Positions 1-8,430 are shown, counted from the first letter of the stretch. The stretch is 22,746 nt of DNA from CAZBGL01 sp964491375 (GCA_964491375.1 CAZBGL010000180.1:1-22746), one strand, 5' to 3'. Notes: generated by a model from the sequence alone, not told the origin. Translations and numbers: made by a program.

Positions 1-66
1 CGCCGGTGCCGCCCGGAAACGATCGGGCCGCGGCGACCGTAGGAGCCGCGCCCGCGCCTCCCACGG

Positions 67-155
67 GGCCCTCCCGGCCCCGCACGGATCGAACCGCCCC
101 ACCAATCGGCTGGATGAACCAAGGGGCGGCCCTCCCGGCCCCGCACGGATCGAAC
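67..155. repeat. 28-bp direct repeat pair
   Basis: Positions 67-94 and 128-155 are identical over 28 bases. The repeat starts GGCCCTCCCGG and ends CGGATCGAAC, and the copies are offset by 61 bp. They lie in non-coding DNA. The pair could be a remnant of a local duplication; only two copies are seen, so it is not a CRISPR array. Confidence 0.75.
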
Positions 156-554
156 GGGCCGCTCCCACCCGGCCCGGGGGCTCGGATCCGCGAAGGCGGC
201 CGGAAGGCCGGACGCCACGGCCTCCCGAGCCCACCCAACGCGCACGCGAGCGGCACACCGGCCTGCGAGCCGCACCGCCGAGGCCGTGGCCGCGAGCGGA
301 GACGAGCCCCCGGGTCAGCCACGCCGTCTTCCGCCCGGACCCGTCCCCGAGGCGGAGCAAAGGCACGAAACCCGGACCGAGCCCACGGGGGCACCACCCA
401 CCCCCACGCTGCCGGGCCAGGCCCCCAACGCCGACACCGCCGAGGCCGTGGCCCCGAAACGGGAACGGGCCCCCTGGCGGCATCACCGAGGTCCGGGAGG
501 GCCCGTGCGGCTCGGACGAGCCGCTTGCGACCTGCCCGGGGGCGCGACGCGTAC

Positions 555-604
555 CAGGGGTCGGACGACGGCAGACACAGGATCGTCCTGTCGTCCGACC
601 CCTG
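555..604. repeat. Perfect 15-bp inverted repeat, possible REP-like palindrome or terminator
   Basis: Positions 555-569 (CAGGGGTCGGACGAC) and 590-604 (GTCGTCCGACCCCTG) are exact reverse complements separated by 20 bases. A smaller competing hairpin, ACAGGA/TCCTGT with loop TCG, sits at 577-591. The element starts 43 bp beyond the stop codon of the last gene of the minus-strand operon and has no T tract on either side. It may be an operon-end hairpin or a stand-alone extragenic palindrome of the kind moved by REP-associated (IS200-like) transposases. The sequence does not decide between them. Confidence 0.7.
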
Positions 605-647
605 CCCCCCGGCTCCCCACCGCGGTCCAGCGCCCGCAGTCCCGGCC

Positions 648-2027
648 TCACCCCACCTCGTTGTAGGCCCGCACCCGGAAACCCACGCCCAGTTCCGCGG
701 CGAGGCGCCGGCACGCCTCCACGTCCAGGCCCGGCACGGCCACCACCGTGGCCGTCACCTCCGGGATCCGGCGTGCGGCCTCCTTCAGGAACTCCACAAC
801 CGCCTCGAAGGCGCAGGGCACCGTGGGACGGCACAGCCGCTCGTACGTGGCCGCATCCGGGGCGTTCAGGCTCACCGATACCGCATCCACGTGCCCGGCC
901 AGCTCGGGCACCACGTTGCGGCCGTGCACCCGGTTGGCCAGCCCGTCCGTGTTCACCCGGATCCTGCGAGCTCCGTGCGTGCGAAGCTCCCGGGCCAGGT
1001 CCAGCACCAGCTCCAGGCGAAGCAGCGGCTCTCCCAGGCCGCAGAATACCACCTCGTCCCAGGCCGCCGGGCCTCCGTAGGCCCCCACGGCCTCCAGGAC
1101 CTCCTCCCGCGTCGGGTCGGCCTCGAGGCCCAGGTCGTGGCCCTTGACCACGGTGGTGTGGTTCTTGACGCAGAACGCGCACCGGTTGGTGCACCGGTTC
1201 GTGAGGTTGAGGTACAGGCTCCTCCGGATCGGATAGGCGATGCGGGACGGTTCCTCATCGGGCCCCACGCCGAACAGTTCCCGGCACGCGCGCCCGGTGA
1301 TCCGCGCCACGTCCTCCACCGCTAGCCCCCGCACCCGCGCCACCTCGCGCGCGGTATGTACGAGATGGGCCGGCTCGTTCGGCCGGCCCCGCACGGGTTG
1401 GGGTGAAAGGAACGGGCAGTCCGTTTCCAGGAGCACCCGCTCCAGGGGCACCGAGGCCACCACCCGTCGCAGCCTCTCGTTTCGGGGGTACGTGACCGTG
1501 CCGGGGACCGACAGGTAGAACCCCATGCGGGCCACCTCCCGGGCCATGGTCTCGTCCCCGGAGAAGCAGTGGAACACCCCCCGCAGGCCGTCCCGGAGCT
1601 CTTCCCGGAGGATCCGGAGGGTGTCGGCATGGGCCTCCCGGTCGTGGATCACCACCGGGAGCCCCACCTCCCGGGCCCGGGCCAACTGTTCCCGGAACCA
1701 CCGGCGCTGGAGGTGCCGGGGCGACCGGTCCCGGAAGTAGTCCAGCCCGATCTCGCCCCAGGCCACCACCCGGTCCGACCGGGCCAGGTCCGCCAGTTCG
1801 TCCAGACGGGCCTCGGTGAGCCCGGCCACGTCGTGGGGGTGGACCCCCACCGTGGCCCACACCTGGGGATGCTTCCGGGCCAGGTCCACGGCCGCCCGGC
1901 TGTCCTCCGGGTCGGTGCCCACGGTGATCACGGCGCCCACGCCGGCTGCGCGGGCCCGCTCGAGCACGGCGGGAACGTTCTCCCGAAGGCCCTCCCAGGT
2001 GAGATGGGCGTGGGTGTCGATGATCAC
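648..2027 (-). CDS. tatD: TatD-family metal-dependent hydrolase fused to a radical SAM domain
   Basis: The product is about 459 aa. Residues 1-255 are a TatD-type metal-dependent DNase/hydrolase: metal-binding HxH at 6-8 (DTHAH), GEIGLDY with Glu92, His128 (VIHDRE), His153 (FHCFSG) and Asp203 (ETDCPFLSP). Residues about 270-459 form a radical SAM domain whose CxxxCxxC cluster motif is Cys279, Cys283 and Cys286 (CTNRCAFC). Known TatD proteins end near 260 aa, so the second half is a true fusion, as found in several Desulfobacterota. Its substrate is unknown. I chose the GTG at 2027 because it overlaps the metG stop in a GTGA and immediately precedes the IIDTHAHL start of TatD; the frame stays open upstream but is then antisense-like. 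This is the last gene of the operon. Confidence 0.9.
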   Translation of the reverse strand: MIIDTHAHLTWEGLRENVPAVLERARAAGVGAVITVGTDPEDSRAAVDLARKHPQVWATVGVHPHDVAGLTEARLDELADLARSDRVVAWGEIGLDYFRDRSPRHLQRRWFREQLARAREVGLPVVIHDREAHADTLRILREELRDGLRGVFHCFSGDETMAREVARMGFYLSVPGTVTYPRNERLRRVVASVPLERVLLETDCPFLSPQPVRGRPNEPAHLVHTAREVARVRGLAVEDVARITGRACRELFGVGPDEEPSRIAYPIRRSLYLNLTNRCTNRCAFCVKNHTTVVKGHDLGLEADPTREEVLEAVGAYGGPAAWDEVVFCGLGEPLLRLELVLDLARELRTHGARRIRVNTDGLANRVHGRNVVPELAGHVDAVSVSLNAPDAATYERLCRPTVPCAFEAVVEFLKEAARRIPEVTATVVAVPGLDVEACRRLAAELGVGFRVRAYNEVG

Positions 2028-3565
2028 GGCGTCTCGATCCTCGGAAACAGGCTCTCGCCCCGGTGGGTCCGGAGACCGGCCGGAAGCCCCCCCCATGCCC
2101 TGAGTTCCTCCAGACGCCCCTCGTCCGCGGGCCGCTCCAGGCCCAGGCGCTTCCAGATCTCCCGCCCCGCCCGGGGCATGAACGGGAACACCAGCAGCCC
2201 CACCGCCCGGAGGGCCTCGCACGCGTTGTAGAGCACCTGGTCCAGGCGCCCCTGCCTTTCCGGATCCTTGGCCAGGGCCCAGGGAGCCGTGGTGTCCACG
2301 TACTTGTTGACCGCGCCGATGAACTCCCAGATGGCCGTGAGCGCGCGGTGGAACGCCAGATCGTCCATGGCCGCGTCCACCTCGGCCAGGGTGTCGGCCA
2401 GGGTGTCGCGAAGCATCTCCTCGGGGCCGTCCGCGCCCGGCGAGATCACCCGCGGCACCTCGCCCTTTCTATATCGTGCCACCATGGCCAGCACCCGGGA
2501 CACCAGGTTCCCCAGGTCGTTGGCCAGGTCCGCGTTGATCCGGTGGACCAGGGCGTCGCGGCTGAAGTCCCCGTCCAGCCCGAACGGGACCTCCCGGAGG
2601 ATGAAGTACCGGAAGGCGTCCACCCCGTACGTGTCGGCCATGGCCCCGGGATCCACCACGTTGCCCAGGCTCTTGGACATTTTCTTGCCCTCCACGGTCC
2701 ACCAGCCGTGGGCGAACACCTTTTTGGGCAGGGGAAGCCCGGCGCTCATCAGGAAGGTGGGCCAGTAGACCGCGTGAAACCGAAGAATGTCCTTGCCGAT
2801 CACGTGCACGTCCGCCGGCCAGTACCGCTGGAACTGGTCCTGGTCGTCCGGGAACCCGACCCCGGTGACGTAGTTGGTGAGCGCGTCGAACCACACGTAG
2901 ATCACGTGGCCCGGATCGCCGGGCACCGGGATCCCCCAGGAAAAGCTCGTGCGCGAGATGGAAAGGTCCCGCAATCCCTCGCGGACGAACGAGATGATCT
3001 CGTTCCGGCGGCTCACCGGTTGGATGAAGTCCGGGTTCTCCTCGATGTGCCGGAGCAGGGCCTCCTGGTAGCGGGACATGCGGAAGAAGTAGCTGGGCTC
3101 CTTGAGCCGCTCGGTGGGCCGGTTGCAGTCCGGGCAGTTGCCCTCGATGAGCTGGTTTTCCGTCCAGAACGTCTCGCAGGGGGTGCAGTACCAGTCCTCG
3201 TACTCGCCCAGGTACACGTCTCCGTTGGCCTGGACCCGCCGGAAGATCTCCTCCACCGACCGCCGGTGGGCCGGCTCGGTGGTGCGGATGAACCGGTCGT
3301 TGGAGATCTCCAGCTTTTTCCACAGGTCCTGGAAACGGGTCACCACCCGGTCGGCCAGGTCGAGGGGCCGCTCCCCCCGCTCGGCCGCGGCTTTTTCCAC
3401 CTTCTGCCCGTGTTCGTCGGTGCCGGTGAGGAAGAACACGTCGAATCCGGCGATCCGCTTGTACCGGGCCAGGGCGTCGCACGCCACGGTGGTGTAGGCG
3501 TGCCCGATGTGGGGCACGTCGTTCACGTAGTAGATCGGGGTGGTCACGTAGAATGTGTCAGCCAT
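2024..3565 (-). CDS. metG: Methionyl-tRNA synthetase
   Basis: This class I aminoacyl-tRNA synthetase charges initiator and elongator tRNA(Met) in the cytoplasm. The 513-aa product has the HIGH signature at residues 19-22, a zinc knuckle with Cys127/Cys130 and Cys144/Cys147 (CTPC and CPDC), the KMSKS loop at 295-299, and an anticodon-binding helical domain over the last 150 residues. It lacks the C-terminal EMAP-type tRNA-binding domain found in some longer MetG forms; compact enzymes of about 510 aa are normal in many bacteria. The ATG at 3565 overlaps the end of the ricT-like gene by 8 bp, and the stop overlaps the tatD GTG start, so translation is probably coupled on both sides. Confidence 0.97.
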   Translation of the reverse strand: MADTFYVTTPIYYVNDVPHIGHAYTTVACDALARYKRIAGFDVFFLTGTDEHGQKVEKAAAERGERPLDLADRVVTRFQDLWKKLEISNDRFIRTTEPAHRRSVEEIFRRVQANGDVYLGEYEDWYCTPCETFWTENQLIEGNCPDCNRPTERLKEPSYFFRMSRYQEALLRHIEENPDFIQPVSRRNEIISFVREGLRDLSISRTSFSWGIPVPGDPGHVIYVWFDALTNYVTGVGFPDDQDQFQRYWPADVHVIGKDILRFHAVYWPTFLMSAGLPLPKKVFAHGWWTVEGKKMSKSLGNVVDPGAMADTYGVDAFRYFILREVPFGLDGDFSRDALVHRINADLANDLGNLVSRVLAMVARYRKGEVPRVISPGADGPEEMLRDTLADTLAEVDAAMDDLAFHRALTAIWEFIGAVNKYVDTTAPWALAKDPERQGRLDQVLYNACEALRAVGLLVFPFMPRAGREIWKRLGLERPADEGRLEELRAWGGLPAGLRTHRGESLFPRIETP

Positions 3566-4550
3566 GGTTCCGCCTCGCCTTGGACTTCCGCTTCCTGCGT
3601 TTGCGGCCCTTTTTCCGGCGTGCGGGCCGGGGCGTCTCCCGGGTTTTTCCGGGCGGGGGGCGCTCCGGTGCGCCTCCCGCGGGCTCTTCCCGGAGGCCCG
3701 GAGACCCGGTCCCTGCGACCGGCTCTTCCATTTTCGCTTCTTTCTCTCTCTCCGGCCCCGGGGCCTCGGTCACCTCCTCTACGGAGAGCTCCACTTCGCC
3801 CTGCCCGATCTGGATCACGAACGTGCCCTCGAGCACGTTGCGCCGAACCACCTTGCCGCGGCCCCGGGGCGTTTCGACTGTCTTCCCCAGCTTGGGGAAC
3901 CCCTTGGCCATGTCCCGGTACATGGCGTGTTCGTACGAGAGGCAACACATCAGCCGGCCGCAGATCCCCGAGATCTTGGCCGGGTTCAGGGCCACGTCCT
4001 GCTCCTTGGCCATCCGAACGCTGATGGGGGCGAAGTCCGTGAGCCACGTGGCACAGCAAAGTTCCCGTCCGCAGGGGCCGATCCCCCCCACCATCTTGGC
4101 CTCGTCCCGCACCCCGATCTGGCGCATCTCGATGCGGGTGTGGAACTCCCGGGCCAGGTCCCGCACCAACTCCCGGAAGTCCACCCGTTGTTCGGCCGTG
4201 AAATAGAAGATGGCCTTGGAGCCGTCGAACAGGTATTCCACGTCCACGAGCTTCATCGGGAGATCCTTCTCCCGGATCAGCTCGAGGCACACCTGGTAAG
4301 CGTACCCTTCGAGCTCGCAGTTCTGCTCGTAGCGCAGGATATCGCGGCGGCCGGCCCGGCGGAGCACCTTCTTGAGGGGCTGGGGGGGAAGGGGCTGGGA
4401 CTCGTCCGGCCCGGACACCACCTGACCCAGGGCCATTCCCCGCTCCGTCTCCACCACCACCCAGTCGCCGGGCCCGCATTCCACCTGGCCTGCATCGAAG
4501 CTGTAGATGCGGCTCGCCCGCTTGAACCGGACGCCTACGATTCGGGCCAA
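3558..4550 (-). CDS. ricT: PSP1/RicT-like protein
   Basis: The product is about 330 aa and carries a PSP1 domain with the family's cysteine pattern: GGIGPCGRELCC followed by CGRLMCCLSYE near the domain end. In Bacillus subtilis, RicT (YaaT) forms a complex with RicA and RicF that binds iron-sulfur clusters and affects RNA processing; the role in Gram-negative bacteria is unclear. The last 75 residues are a charged, Lys/Arg/Pro-rich tail (KKGRKRRKRKSKARR), which may bind nucleic acid; that is inference. I chose the TTG at 4550, which gives the normal ARIVGVRF start and follows a GGAGG four bases upstream. It overlaps the 3' end of holB by 16 bp. The order tmk-holB-ricT-metG-tatD is common in this group. 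Confidence 0.88.
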   Translation of the reverse strand: MARIVGVRFKRASRIYSFDAGQVECGPGDWVVVETERGMALGQVVSGPDESQPLPPQPLKKVLRRAGRRDILRYEQNCELEGYAYQVCLELIREKDLPMKLVDVEYLFDGSKAIFYFTAEQRVDFRELVRDLAREFHTRIEMRQIGVRDEAKMVGGIGPCGRELCCATWLTDFAPISVRMAKEQDVALNPAKISGICGRLMCCLSYEHAMYRDMAKGFPKLGKTVETPRGRGKVVRRNVLEGTFVIQIGQGEVELSVEEVTEAPGPEREKEAKMEEPVAGTGSPGLREEPAGGAPERPPPGKTRETPRPARRKKGRKRRKRKSKARRNHG

Positions 4551-5482
4551 CGGTCCTCCCACTCGGCACCGGCCAGGTCCAGCAGCAGGGCATCCATGGC
4601 CAGTTCCGGATTGACGTTTCCCTCGATCCACTCCAGGACGCGGGCCACCGCATGCTGCCGGTCCATGAGCGGTCCGGCCCCCTCCGGGTCCTCCCGGACC
4701 CGACGGGACAACACCTGCATCAGGGCATCCAGCCGATCCCGGAGCCCCTGCCGGTCGGCGGCCCACGCCGCGGCCACCCGGAACCGCTCGGCCACGGGCA
4801 AACCGTCCCAGCGCGCCGCCAGTTCTTCGGCCTCCCTCAGAACCCGCAGGCGTCTTTCACCGTCGGCGCCCAGCACCGCTCCGGGCCGCCCGCCTGCCCC
4901 TTCGGCCAACCGTGCCGCCTGTTCCCTGTCCATGCCCCGGATCACCAGCAGCTCCTCCACGGCCTCCCGGGGCAGCGGGCCGAACCGCACCGCCTGGCAG
5001 CGGGACACCAGCGTGGGGAGAATCTGATCGCGATGAAGGGCGAGCAGGAAGATATGGGTGCCCGCCGGAGGTTCCTCGAGGGTCTTGAGGAGGGCGTTCG
5101 CGGCCTCCCGCGTCAGCCGGAACCCGTCCCGGATTATAACAACCTTGCGGCCCCCTTCAAAGGCTTGGAACGAAAGGGCTTCCTGGAGCGACCTCACCTG
5201 GTCCACCGTGATCCGGGTCCCCTCGGGTGCGAGCACGTGCAGGTCCGGGTGGGTGCCCGCCTCCACCCGGAGACATGCGCTGCAGCGGCCGCACGCCTCG
5301 GCCCGGTCCAGGGCGGCAGAGTCGGCGCACAGGAGCGCCCTGGCCACCTCCAGGGCGGTGCGTTCCTTGCCCACGCCCTCGGGGCCCCAGAACAGATACG
5401 CATGGGGGATGCGGCCCGAGGCCAGCGCCCGCCGCAACACCCTCACCGGCCGCTCGTGGCCCTTGATGTCGGAAAACGCCAT
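4535..5482 (-). CDS. holB: DNA polymerase III delta-prime subunit
   Basis: HolB is a clamp-loader AAA+ subunit of the replicative polymerase. The product is about 315 aa from the ATG at 5482. It has a Walker A sequence GPEGVGKE at residues 33-40, a zinc-binding set Cys52/Cys64/Cys67/Cys70 (CGRCSAC), the LLKTLEEPP segment and an SRC motif (LVSRCQAVRF), which in delta-prime supplies the arginine finger. An ATG at 5530 in the same frame would add 16 residues with no family character, and its AGGA lies too close to the codon, so I prefer 5482. About 240 bp separate it from tmk, the largest gap among the lower operon genes. Its stop lies inside the start of the ricT-like gene. Confidence 0.92.
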   Translation of the reverse strand: MAFSDIKGHERPVRVLRRALASGRIPHAYLFWGPEGVGKERTALEVARALLCADSAALDRAEACGRCSACLRVEAGTHPDLHVLAPEGTRITVDQVRSLQEALSFQAFEGGRKVVIIRDGFRLTREAANALLKTLEEPPAGTHIFLLALHRDQILPTLVSRCQAVRFGPLPREAVEELLVIRGMDREQAARLAEGAGGRPGAVLGADGERRLRVLREAEELAARWDGLPVAERFRVAAAWAADRQGLRDRLDALMQVLSRRVREDPEGAGPLMDRQHAVARVLEWIEGNVNPELAMDALLLDLAGAEWEDRWPES

Positions 5483-5721
5483 GGTACCGGTTCCCCAGGC
5501 CGTTCCGTCTGGATCGTCGGGACCCGCCATTCCTCGCCACGGAGCACGACTCTCACAGGAGGCTGGAACGCCGGAAAACTCTCGGGGTCTGCGGCCCGCG
5601 AACGGCCGACGGCCGGCGGCTGTGGGCCGCCGGGCCTCCGGCCTTGTTCGAGGCCCGTGACAGGGCTTGAGGATCCCGCCTCCTGCCCGTGCCCGGATCT
5701 TCCCATGCGCTCCCCGGGTCG
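5483..5721 (-). other. Intergenic gap between tmk and holB with a GC hairpin
   Basis: These 239 bp contain no recognisable gene. An 8-bp perfect stem, CCGGCGGC (5613-5620) with GCCGCCGG (5626-5633), closes a TGTGG loop. No T run follows on either strand. The gap may hold an internal terminator, a processing site or a second promoter for holB, but no convincing -35/-10 pair was seen. A short frame of 87 codons at 5443-5706 (-) runs across it and into holB and looks spurious. Confidence 0.5.
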
Positions 5722-6357
5722 TCAGGGCGGCTCGAAAAGGTCACGGACCACCGCCCACACCCGCTCGGCCACCGCGCCGGGCGGGCCTGTTCCGTCCACC
5801 ACGCGCACCCGCCCCGGTTCGCGGCGGGCGATCTCCAGGTAGCCGCGCCGGACCCGTTCGTGGAACGCCAGGGCCTCGCGCTCGAACCGGACCTCCGAGG
5901 CCCCCTGGGCGCGGCCCAAGGCCCGGCGAAGGCCCTGGTTGGGTGGCAGATCCAGCAGCACCGTGCGGTGGGGGGTGAGGCCTGCCGTGGCCAGGCGGTT
6001 GACCGATCGCACCGCCTCCAGGGGAAGCCCCCGTCCCCAGCCCTGGTACGCCTCGGTGGCGTCGGCGAACCGATCGCACACCACCACCGCCCCCCGCTCC
6101 AGGGCCGGGCGGACCACCCGTTCCACGTGCTGGGCCCGGTCTGCCGCGTACAGGAAAAGTTCCGCCCAGCCGCACGGCGGATCCCCTGAGTCCTCCACCA
6201 GCATCCGGCGGAGACCGGCACCCAGGGGGGTGTCGCCGGGCTCCCGGGTGAGGATCACGGCCCGGCCCGCCTCGCGGAGCCGCTCGGCCAGGAGCGCCGC
6301 CTGGGTGGTCTTTCCCGCCCCCTCGCCGCCCTCCAGGGTCAGAAACACGCCCCTCAT
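5722..6357 (-). CDS. tmk: Thymidylate kinase
   Basis: Tmk phosphorylates dTMP to dTDP in dTTP synthesis. The 211-aa product has the P-loop GGEGAGKTT at residues 10-18, a DR[FY] substrate motif as CDRFADATEAYQG, and a lid region rich in arginine (RRALGRAQGASEVRFERE). The ATG at 6357 overlaps the gpsA stop in an ATGA, which fixes the start. Length and motif order are normal for bacterial Tmk. Its place between gpsA and holB makes it part of the long minus-strand operon. Confidence 0.95.
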   Translation of the reverse strand: MRGVFLTLEGGEGAGKTTQAALLAERLREAGRAVILTREPGDTPLGAGLRRMLVEDSGDPPCGWAELFLYAADRAQHVERVVRPALERGAVVVCDRFADATEAYQGWGRGLPLEAVRSVNRLATAGLTPHRTVLLDLPPNQGLRRALGRAQGASEVRFEREALAFHERVRRGYLEIARREPGRVRVVDGTGPPGAVAERVWAVVRDLFEPP

Positions 6358-7385
6358 GCGGCCGGCGCCTCCAGGTCCCAGAACTCCCGCTTGGAGGGCC
6401 GCCCCATCAGGTCCTGCACGGCCTCGCTCGGGTCCTTGCGACCGTGGAGCACGTTCCACACCTCCCGGGCGATGGGCATCTCCACCCCTTCCCGGTCCGC
6501 CAGGTCCACCACCGCGTCCGTGGTCTTGACCCCTTCCGCCACGGCACGCATGGAGGCCAGGATGTCCTGCAGCTTCTCGCCCCGGCCCAACCGCAAGCCA
6601 ACGGAGCGGTTCCGGGAAAGCGCCCCCGTACAGGTGAGCACCAGGTCCCCCATGCCGGCCAGCCCGAGGAAGGTGAGCGCCCGGGCCCCCATGGCCACCC
6701 CGAGGCGGCTGATCTCGGCCAGCCCCCGGGTGATGAGCGCGGCCCGGCTGTTGGAGCCGAACCCCAGGCCGTCCGAAATGCCGGCCGCGAGCGCGATCAC
6801 GTTCTTGAGCGCCCCGCCCAGTTCCACCCCCACCACGTCGTCCAGCGTGTACACCCGGAACCGGGGCCCTGCGAAGAGCTCCTGGAGCATCCGGCCCCCC
6901 CGGGGGTCGGTGCATGCCAGGCTCACGGCCGTGGGGACCCCACGGGCGACCTCGGCCGCAAACGAAGGCCCGGAAAGGACGGCGATCCGGCGGGAAACCG
7001 ACGGGGGGAGCACCTGGGACAGCACCTCGTGCATGAGGCACAGGGTGCCGGTCTCGATCCCCTTGGAGGCGCTCACCACCCAGGCATCGGACCGGATGGC
7101 TCGCGCGGCGCGGCCCATGACCTGGCGCACCACCTGGGCAGGGGAGACGCTCACCACCACCTCGGCGTCCGCCACCACGGCCTCCAGATCGCTGGAGGGA
7201 TGTACCGCGTCCGCGATCCGGTGGCCCGGCAGGTACAGGGCGTTCTCGCGCTCCAGAGCCATGCGCTCGGCCAGATCCGGTTCGTACACCCACAGGTGGA
7301 CGTTCACCCCCTTCCGACCCAGGAGGTCCGCCAGCGCGGTGCCCCAGGCTCCTCCCCCGACCACGGCCACCTTGGCGGGGGTCAC
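6354..7385 (-). CDS. gpsA: Glycerol-3-phosphate dehydrogenase [NAD(P)+]
   Basis: GpsA reduces dihydroxyacetone phosphate to sn-glycerol 3-phosphate for phospholipid synthesis. The product is 343 aa. Its N-terminal Rossmann motif is VGGGAWGTALA at residues 8-18; the SGPSFAAEVARG segment and the catalytic lysine in GALKNVIALAAG follow, then the GLAGMGDL region and a normal C-terminal helical domain. I chose the GTG at 7385 because its GTGA overlaps the rsfS stop and the encoded TPAKVAVVGGG matches the normal N-terminus; no ATG lies nearby in frame. Linkage to rsfS and tmk is an operon feature rather than a pathway one. Confidence 0.95.
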   Translation of the reverse strand: MTPAKVAVVGGGAWGTALADLLGRKGVNVHLWVYEPDLAERMALERENALYLPGHRIADAVHPSSDLEAVVADAEVVVSVSPAQVVRQVMGRAARAIRSDAWVVSASKGIETGTLCLMHEVLSQVLPPSVSRRIAVLSGPSFAAEVARGVPTAVSLACTDPRGGRMLQELFAGPRFRVYTLDDVVGVELGGALKNVIALAAGISDGLGFGSNSRAALITRGLAEISRLGVAMGARALTFLGLAGMGDLVLTCTGALSRNRSVGLRLGRGEKLQDILASMRAVAEGVKTTDAVVDLADREGVEMPIAREVWNVLHGRKDPSEAVQDLMGRPSKREFWDLEAPAA

Positions 7386-7768
7386 GGCATGGCCTCCCGC
7401 CGGGGCTCCAGGAGGTGGGCCGGCACCTCCACCCGGGGCGCGTCGAACCACAGGTCCTCCAGGCCGTACTCGGCCCGGGCCTCCTCGTAGAACACGTGCA
7501 CCACCCAGTCCCCGAAGTCCAGGAGCACCCACCGGCCCTCCTTCAGTCCCTCCACCCCCAGGGGCCGTACCCCGCGCCGCTTCATGGCCTCGAGCACGGC
7601 CTCCGCCACGGTCTGAACGCGCCGGTCGCTCGAGCCGTTCACGATCAGAAAGTAGTCCGTGAAACTCGCGGTGGCGCGCATGTCCAGCACCACGATGTCG
7701 GTGCCGCGCTTTTCAGCGGCGACCCGCGCGCACTCGAACACCCGTTCCAGCGTCCCGTTCTCCTCCAT
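7382..7768 (-). CDS. rsfS: Ribosomal silencing factor RsfS
   Basis: RsfS binds ribosomal protein L14 on the 50S subunit and blocks subunit joining when nutrients are short. The product is about 128 aa and shows the family core: DIVVLDMR, SFTDYFLIVNGSSDRRVQ, a GxxPLGVEG segment and WVLLDFGDWVVHVF. It sits directly after nadD, the usual gene order. The start is either the ATG at 7768, two bases after the nadD stop, or a GTG two codons upstream (7774) whose GTGA overlaps the nadD stop, as at other junctions here. Both give nearly the same protein. Confidence 0.95.
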   Translation of the reverse strand: MEENGTLERVFECARVAAEKRGTDIVVLDMRATASFTDYFLIVNGSSDRRVQTVAEAVLEAMKRRGVRPLGVEGLKEGRWVLLDFGDWVVHVFYEEARAEYGLEDLWFDAPRVEVPAHLLEPRREAMP

Positions 7769-7770
7769 GT

Positions 7771-8430
7771 TCACGCTCCGTTCCCGGCGAACCATTCGGG
7801 ATGCGCCCGTGCGGCCGCTTCCAGGCCCGCCCGCAGGTCCTCGGGCACCAGATACCGCACCGAGCCGCCCCGAACCAGGATTTCCCGGATGCTCGACGAG
7901 GAGATCTCCAGTTGGGTCACCCGGATCACCCGCACCTCCCGGCCGGACCGGTGGCGGTATCCGTGGGCCGTGGCCTCGAACTCGTGGCGCAACGACTCGG
8001 GCGGGAACAGGGGGGCCTCGTCCGGCGGTCGGCGCATGACCGCGAGGTCGGCCAGCCGGAACAGCTCGGGGTAGCGGTGCCAGGTGTGGATTTCGCGGAA
8101 GGCGTCGGCCCCCAGGAGGAACCAGATCCGGGCGTCCGGGCCGAACCGCCCCCGGAGGGCCGCCAGGGTGTCCACCGAGTAACTGGGGCCCTCCCGCCGC
8201 AGCTCGATGTCCGACACCTCGAACGCCGGGTTGGCGCGCACCGCGGCCCGGAGCCACTCGTACCGGACCTCGGCCGGCGCGAGCCCCTCGGAACCCTTGT
8301 GGGGAGGAATCCGGGCGGGCACGAACCACACCCGCTCCAACCCCAGGGCCTCGCGCACCTCCTCGGCGGCCCTCAAGTGGGCCATGTGAACCGGGTTGAA
8401 CGTACCCCCGAACACCCCGAGAGCCAACAA
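7771..8430 (-). CDS. nadD: Nicotinate-nucleotide adenylyltransferase
   Basis: NadD adenylates nicotinate mononucleotide in NAD synthesis. The 219-aa product has the nucleotidyltransferase start GVFGGTFNPVHMAHL, where the usual HxGH motif reads HMAH, a variant seen in other proteins of this family. It also has WFLLGADAF, the HxWHR-like region and the ISSSSIR adenine-binding motif near the C-terminus. The gene starts with TTG: codons 1 and 2 are both TTG (8430 and 8427), and the first abuts the proA TAG. GGGAG inside the end of proA is the likely ribosome site. Confidence 0.94.
   Translation of the reverse strand: MLALGVFGGTFNPVHMAHLRAAEEVREALGLERVWFVPARIPPHKGSEGLAPAEVRYEWLRAAVRANPAFEVSDIELRREGPSYSVDTLAALRGRFGPDARIWFLLGADAFREIHTWHRYPELFRLADLAVMRRPPDEAPLFPPESLRHEFEATAHGYRHRSGREVRVIRVTQLEISSSSIREILVRGGSVRYLVPEDLRAGLEAAARAHPEWFAGNGA

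Larger units (their letters stand above)
1..647. other. Gene-free region left of the tatD gene
   Basis: I recognise no gene here. The open frames that cross this stretch encode low-complexity Pro/Arg/Gly/Ala-rich strings with no family resemblance, as expected from chance openness in very GC-rich DNA. The region holds a 28-bp direct repeat, a 19-bp repeat at 273-291 and 435-453, and a perfect 15-bp inverted repeat at 555-604. It lies downstream of the last gene of the minus-strand operon, so the inverted repeat could end transcription. No tRNA, CRISPR or insertion sequence was seen. Confidence 0.6.

Noticed and set aside
81..155. GGATCGAAC motifs resembling a reversed tRNA T-arm
   Set aside because: The reverse complement gives GGTTCGATCC, but the loop is one base short and no acceptor, D or anticodon arms can be folded around it. 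It is part of the 28-bp repeat.
6..1325. Long plus-strand open frame of 439 codons over the left end and the tatD gene
   Set aside because: It is antisense to tatD/radical SAM over half its length and its product is Pro/Arg/Gly-rich without family features. Stop codons are rare in this very GC-rich DNA, so long false frames are expected.
2063..4024. Plus-strand open frame of 653 codons
   Set aside because: It is antisense to metG and the ricT-like gene and has no recognisable domain.
5443..5706. Minus-strand 87-codon frame between tmk and holB
   Set aside because: It overlaps the start of holB, has no good ribosome site and its product is low in hydrophobic residues and rich in Arg/Pro/Ser.
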